DNA of 64,000 nucleotides, taken from positions 62,001 to 126,000 of the forward strand of contig NC_080583.1 in assembly GCF_029962835.1 (NCBI RefSeq). The letters run 5' to 3'. Under the pieces are notes generated by a model. That model worked only from the letters and a program-made list of their open reading frames with translations, had not been told where the DNA came from and did no database searches. A program made the position numbers and the translations under genes. The stretch is from Magnolia sinica (taxonomy: Eukaryota > Streptophyta > Magnoliopsida > Magnoliales > Magnoliaceae). Positions 47,401 to 53,400 of the stretch are shown here, piece by piece. Every line of letters begins with the position of its first letter. Within the stretch, counting starts at the first letter, position 1.

Positions 47401-50400
47401 TGCTCATTCTCATCCATCTCTCCAATTACAAGTGCCTTGCCTCGCTCTCTGGCGGGGCACTGTTGAGCGAAGCGGCCATACCCGTGCCACTTGTAGCATC
47501 GCACACACTCTTTGGGCCGCGCACTAGTACTAGCCAACCCTTTACCGTTAACATCCCTAGGGCTGAATTGAGAACCGGTAAGGGGCTTGGATTAACTCCC
47601 AAAGTTAGATGAAGCTCCTTGGGTAGTAATCTTAACATTTGAATTTCGAGAGTCGAATAGTCGATTCGTCTCTCAAATTGCGGCTTGAGGTAATGCTCGA
47701 GGTCTTGCGCCACTTAGTACATTTGTTCCGGGGTGCCGACATCGCGAGAGAAGAGTTCTCACTGAATGTCGATTCAGAGGCCTATTCTAAAACGGGGGAG
47801 TGTAATCATCGGGTCCTCAATATCACTTCGCATCATATATTCCTCGAATGTAGCGATGTAATCCGACACAGGCACTGCTCCTGGCGAAGGAATTGTCACT
47901 TATTCAAGACCTTGTGAGTTGTGATGGTAAGAGAGGGAGATATTTTTCTTTTAGAATTTCTTTCATCTCTGTCTAGTGCGCAATTGGGGCATCTCCAGAA
48001 CTCTCAATTTTACGTTCTGTGTTGATCCAAAAAAGTTCAGCCTAGCCCACCAACTTCTTCTTGGCAAACCTTACATGACGGGCATCAGACATATCATACC
48101 ACTCAAAATAGTGGTCCATATCCGCCATCCAGTCAAGGAATGCCTTGGGATTTAGGCGACCATCAAAACTAGGGGCATCCACTTTTACGCTCTTCATGAT
48201 ATGTGCATCCAGGTCATGGCGGTCATGATGTTCCTCACGATGTGGTTGCACATGCATTCTACCATAGCCAACCCCTTGGCCATGACCGTTTCCTCATCCT
48301 TCAACTTGATCCTCGACTTGAGATTAGAATTTTCCCCAGTGTCGGGGTTCGCCTGAAGGGAGGCTTCAAGTTGGATGACACGCACATTGGTCACAATCAA
48401 TTGAGTAGCGGTGGTCCTATTATGAGCGTGAATGTTCGTCAGACAGTTGTTGATGGCATTGAGGTTCTCGACAATCTACTCTAAATTCATGGTGGGATGT
48501 AGGCCAAAACCATGTCCAGAACAAGTGGGCATACACAAGGTAAACTCTCAAGGGGAAACCTAGATCCTAGGGTGATGTTATGACAAAGACAATGACCAAC
48601 CTAGACACTGAATTGGACACAATGAAGACACTATTCTGAAAAATCAGCAAGCTATCAATCTGAAAATACTACTCTGGAAATTTCAGCGATAGGACAATTG
48701 GAGATTACCAATCTGAAAATTCAGCAATACTATAATCTGAAAACAATAACTGAAAATTCAACAATATGATCCCGAACTTTATATGCATTGGATGTGCTAA
48801 CGACCCTAGTTGTAAAGTTCTAACCTACATATGACTCTAACCTAGGTGTGACACAAATAACCTATGCTAAACCTATGGGCTCTAATACCAAATTTGATGC
48901 AGGACGCATGCATGTGGATAAACGGTGAAGTGCGATCAATTAAAAAATTAAATTAAATAATCAAAATCACAAATCACACCAAAATCATCAAATATCTCAA
49001 GAATCCAAAATGAAACTATGAATAGTCTAGGCCATAATCAACGCTATGCATGATCATTGAATACTAGAAATTAGGATCCAATGGATGTAAGAACACCCAA
49101 TTACCATAGGAATGACTCTATTTCAAAAGGGAATGACTATTACTACCTAGGGTTTGCTCGATTAGAATGTAGGCTAACCCAGGGTTTGAGGAATTTGGGG
49201 AAAAAGGTAAAATTATGGTTTACACGATTTAACTGGCTAGGGGATTTGGGGGCATGGGTATTACTTGAGGGGAATTATGGATTTAAGTGGTTGGAGGTTC
49301 GGGGTTTTAGGTTAATTAGAGAAATTTGGATTCTAGCGTTTGAGGATTTTGGAATTAGGGTTTTTTTTAATTTAGGATAATAGAAAATTGAGGATCTAGG
49401 GTTTAGGGTGGGTTTAGGGATGGGGAATCAAGAGGTTTTGACGAGGAAGCAAGGGAAAATCAATGGATTGAGGGGTTGTTCATACGATCATCCTAAGGGC
49501 TCGCACGTGTGGCCGTACAGTCACACGTGTGGGTCGTTGGGTAGGGTTTTGGGGTCTTCAATGGTTGGGTTCGATTGGGGTTAAAGTTGGATGATGAAAA
49601 GTTGAAGAAAAAGATTATTTGGATGTGAAAGGAAGAAAAAAAGATGAAGTTTTGAAAAAATACCTCTTTTGGATATAAAGGAAGAGATGAGGAAAACGAT
49701 AGATGAGAAGCCTCGTACCTCCGTTGAATGGGGAATGGAATTACACCACACCCAAGCTCCAAATAACATGGAATATTCTTCAAATCACATGAAGAAGAGA
49801 AAAACAAAATGTTTTTTTTTTTTTTTTCTCAAAATAAAGGCATTTGGGGTCCCCCCCCCCCCCCCCCCACTTTTATAGTATCAAAAAGAGACTTTTACAA
49901 AAAAAACATCTTTAAGGAAAGAATTCTCATAAAAAAATCATATCTCAAGTAAAACATAAAATAGTCCAAAAATAATAAAATAAATGACAAAAACCACTCA
50001 ACACAAATAAATCTAAACTATCCTAAACTATCCGTGGCCAATAGGGTGGTCCACGATCAAGAATGGTCCAGAGGCCCATTGTGCGCGATCCAACGGTATA
50101 GTATCAAAAATAGACTTTTACAAAAAACCTCTCTAAGGAAAGAATTCTCATAAAAAATTCATATCTCAAGTAAAACATAAAATAGTCCAAAAATAATAAA
50201 ATAAATGACAAAAATCACTCAACATAAATAAATCTAAACTATCCTAAACTATTCGTGGCCAATGGGGTGGTCCACGATCAAGAGTGGTCCAGAGGCCCAT
50301 TGTGTGCGATCCAATGGTACAATCGATGCGTGCACTCAATCCAACGGTCCAAACTCCTCAAGAATGCATCCCACATGCATCTTCTTAGTGTAGGGTCTTC

Positions 50401-53400
50401 GAAGATGCATCAAATGCATGTGGGGTCTTCAAAATGGTCCACTCAGGCCCACGCAGTGGTCATCTATCCAGAGGGAAACTGGTGATGATCTCATCCTTCT
50501 CTAGTAGACCCTGAATGGTGCTCTGATGTCCTTATCAAATTATGTCTTCTAAATCCAATCTTCGATAAGTTGAGCCCCGCGACCCAAATTATTCCTTTAC
50601 CCTTTCTACTAGCAAAATCCACTTCACCGGTCTTAAATCTATTGTTGAAAATATGGTTATTAATCAGTTTTCTCCACAAGGACCATAAGCCGGCTAGATA
50701 GGAGAAGCACTAAAGAGCATTCTTCTTCTTACAAATACTTCCCTGCTTCTTGCATAATGAAAATTGCTAACTGAACTGGCCATCACCCATGGCAACCTGA
50801 ATAAATAGAAGAAATCTCCCCAAAAGTTTAAAGTCATCTCACAATGAATGAAGAGATGAACTGCTGATTCCACGTCTTATAGACATAGGATGCAAGTATT
50901 CCCGACCATTCTTCTTTTCCTCAGATTATTTACTGCCAGGATTTTCTTTTCTTCACAAGCCATCGAATGGCCACTGCTTTGGGAGGACCAGGATGGCACC
51001 AAATCAAATTCTTTGGGAAGCAGGTCAAGTGTGGTTGAACTTCCTAGATAATTTGATTGAAAACATCACTGATGAGAAATAATTACAATACCTGTAGGCC
51101 TGATAGAACTAGAAATGAATGCATTCGAGGGAACTTAGGAGTAGCCCAATATGTAATAAGATGAGGCAAAGTAGACTTAGATGGTTAGATGCTTTGACCT
51201 TGTGCAATAGAGTGAGTTGAAGGCTCTGAAAGGAGAAGGGGAAAGCCCAAAAGGACGTGGTTGGAGGTAGTAAGAAAAAGTTGCTGACCTATGGTCTAAC
51301 TGAAGTTATTGCCCTTGATAGAGTGGAATGGTAGAACAGGATTCATGTAGCCAACTCCTAGTTAATTGGGATGAGGGTTGACGACAGTCATCTCTATGCC
51401 CAACAGCATAGATGACTGAAAACATCCCTGATGAAGAAATGCTCCAATGCCATCTCTCTGTGCTTGAGGGGGATGGGGAGAAGCTCCCCAATTTTGGACA
51501 TCAGTTCCATCATATGTTCCCTCAAATTCCTGTGGAAAAGCGGAGACCAGACCATTCCTCCTACAATCGGGTTAAAGCAATGCTAAATTATGGCCCATCA
51601 ATCAGAAAGAAACATTATATAGCCTGGGGAAGTCTTGACTGAAGAGCTTCCATTCCGCACATCTTCCTAAAATCTAGTTCGAGCTCCATCCCACTTCAAA
51701 GACTATCGTAATAGAAAAATCTTCTTGACCATTTACCACAGCCTTCCAAATACCAGAGGTGCTATGCTGCAAAGATGGGAGGTGAACCGCCCTCAGAGAA
51801 ACCCATATTTGCAGGAAATGACTTGCTTCGAAAAACTGTTATTTTCCAAGCCAAAACTCCATAGCCATTTCCTGATAAAAGCTTGATTCATGACTCACAG
51901 AAAAAAGTTTGTTGGTATGTATTCACTAATTGGATCATGCTGGTGACTGGCATACCTTTAGCCCCATATTCCATTCGTAAACCCATGTGTAATTGTGCTG
52001 GGTTGCATTGGGTCTGTTAAGCCGATTACAATTAAATGAATCAGGTAGGGTCGGGCTGGGCTTGGGTTTGGTGGATTTTAAGTCTGTCAGGTCGGGCCAC
52101 AAGGTAATGGGTCGTGGTCAGGTACAGGCCAGAATTCTTGACCCGTTTAGTAAATGGGTCGGGCTTGGGCTGACCTTGACCTGGCTGAACCCAACCATTG
52201 CCACCCCTATTGTTGAGACTTCTAGGTCTCCAAGCTCTCATATTTTCACATTCTTCGTCTCTTAGACAAGTTTATTATTGCTGAAATTTCAATTTCATTA
52301 TTTTGTGGGTATTGCTGTCCAAAGATGATTTGGACATCATGTTTTTGGATTTTGAGGCTTCTTTGACAGTCATGATCTCTGGATCAGTCTAATTAGATAA
52401 AGATCCGCATGTTATTTCTTGCTTCTGATGATCATTTCTGATGTTTGGATCACATAAAAGAATCTTACCCAGGTGAGAGAAGACTCGAGTTGAAGATGCC
52501 TCTGAAAATTTGTCACCCTCTCATGTCATAAATTCATTTCGCTTTTGGCTTCTTTGGCAGTAGATGATGAATGCCCTACTTACACTCCTGCATAATATTC
52601 TTGGTACTTGATAATGCAGCAAAATGCACAAACCCTTCACCATAGAAAGCAGGGAACTCTATTTTTTGAAAGATAAGCGAGAAACTCTTAAAATGCAAGT
52701 TTAGAGAAAACTTTCTAAGAGAATCATTCCTTAGTATGAGATCAGAGTTTCTGGTATTCATTTAGAAAACACTGCACTGATCTTCCTTGGGTTTTGTGGT
52801 GGCAAACAAATCCTTTTCATCCTCTTCAAAAGATTGCTGAATAAGATTGCAAAGTGGTTTGATTCAGTGGTCTCGGGAACAAGATTTGTGGTGAGATGAT
52901 CAACTCTCTCATCAGGAATTTGATCTTGAAATTGTCATAATAGTGATAGATCTTTTACATGACAATTTCATCAATATCTATATCTATCATGGCCTTGTAC
53001 CAGATGCTTGGGGTCAGTACTAGAATTCAAGAGAATTGTCAGGATTTCAAATGCAAATGGAATACATTAGAGTGCCAGTTAGTATGTATGCTAAAAGCAT
53101 CCAGCAGTGGTACTGGTGGTCTTGTATTTGACATGATATGTTGATGTTTACAAGTATCTAGGTATAGTTTATGAGTGGCAAAAGGCCAAGGTCAACTCTT
53201 TGTTTCTACTTGATTTTTTTTCTTGTATGTTCTTTGATTAGGGATATCTTTTAGTAGTTTTCAATGATCCTTCTTTCTTAAATAGCAACCTTCTCCATCC
53301 AAATTACCAAATCATCATCATCATCAAAACCTTATCCCAGCTGTTTGGGATCGGCTCTATTTGTCCTGTTTCGCATAATTTGAACCCACATTCATGGTAG

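Larger units (their letters stand above)
44479..50537 (-). mobile_element. Antisense Ty3/gypsy element with pol deletion, intron 3
   Basis: LTRs 44479-45820 and 48895-50537, with a perfect 5-bp target duplication AATTA (44474-44478, 50538-50542). The primer site next to the right LTR is seen as TAATACCA (48882-48889). Minus-strand remnants in order are gag (48400-48042), zinc knuckle and protease (47713-46715), a short piece up to the RT start (about 46700-46520), then integrase C-terminus and chromodomain start (46518-45961). RT, RNase H and the integrase core are missing, so it is non-autonomous and dead. Confidence 0.88.
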
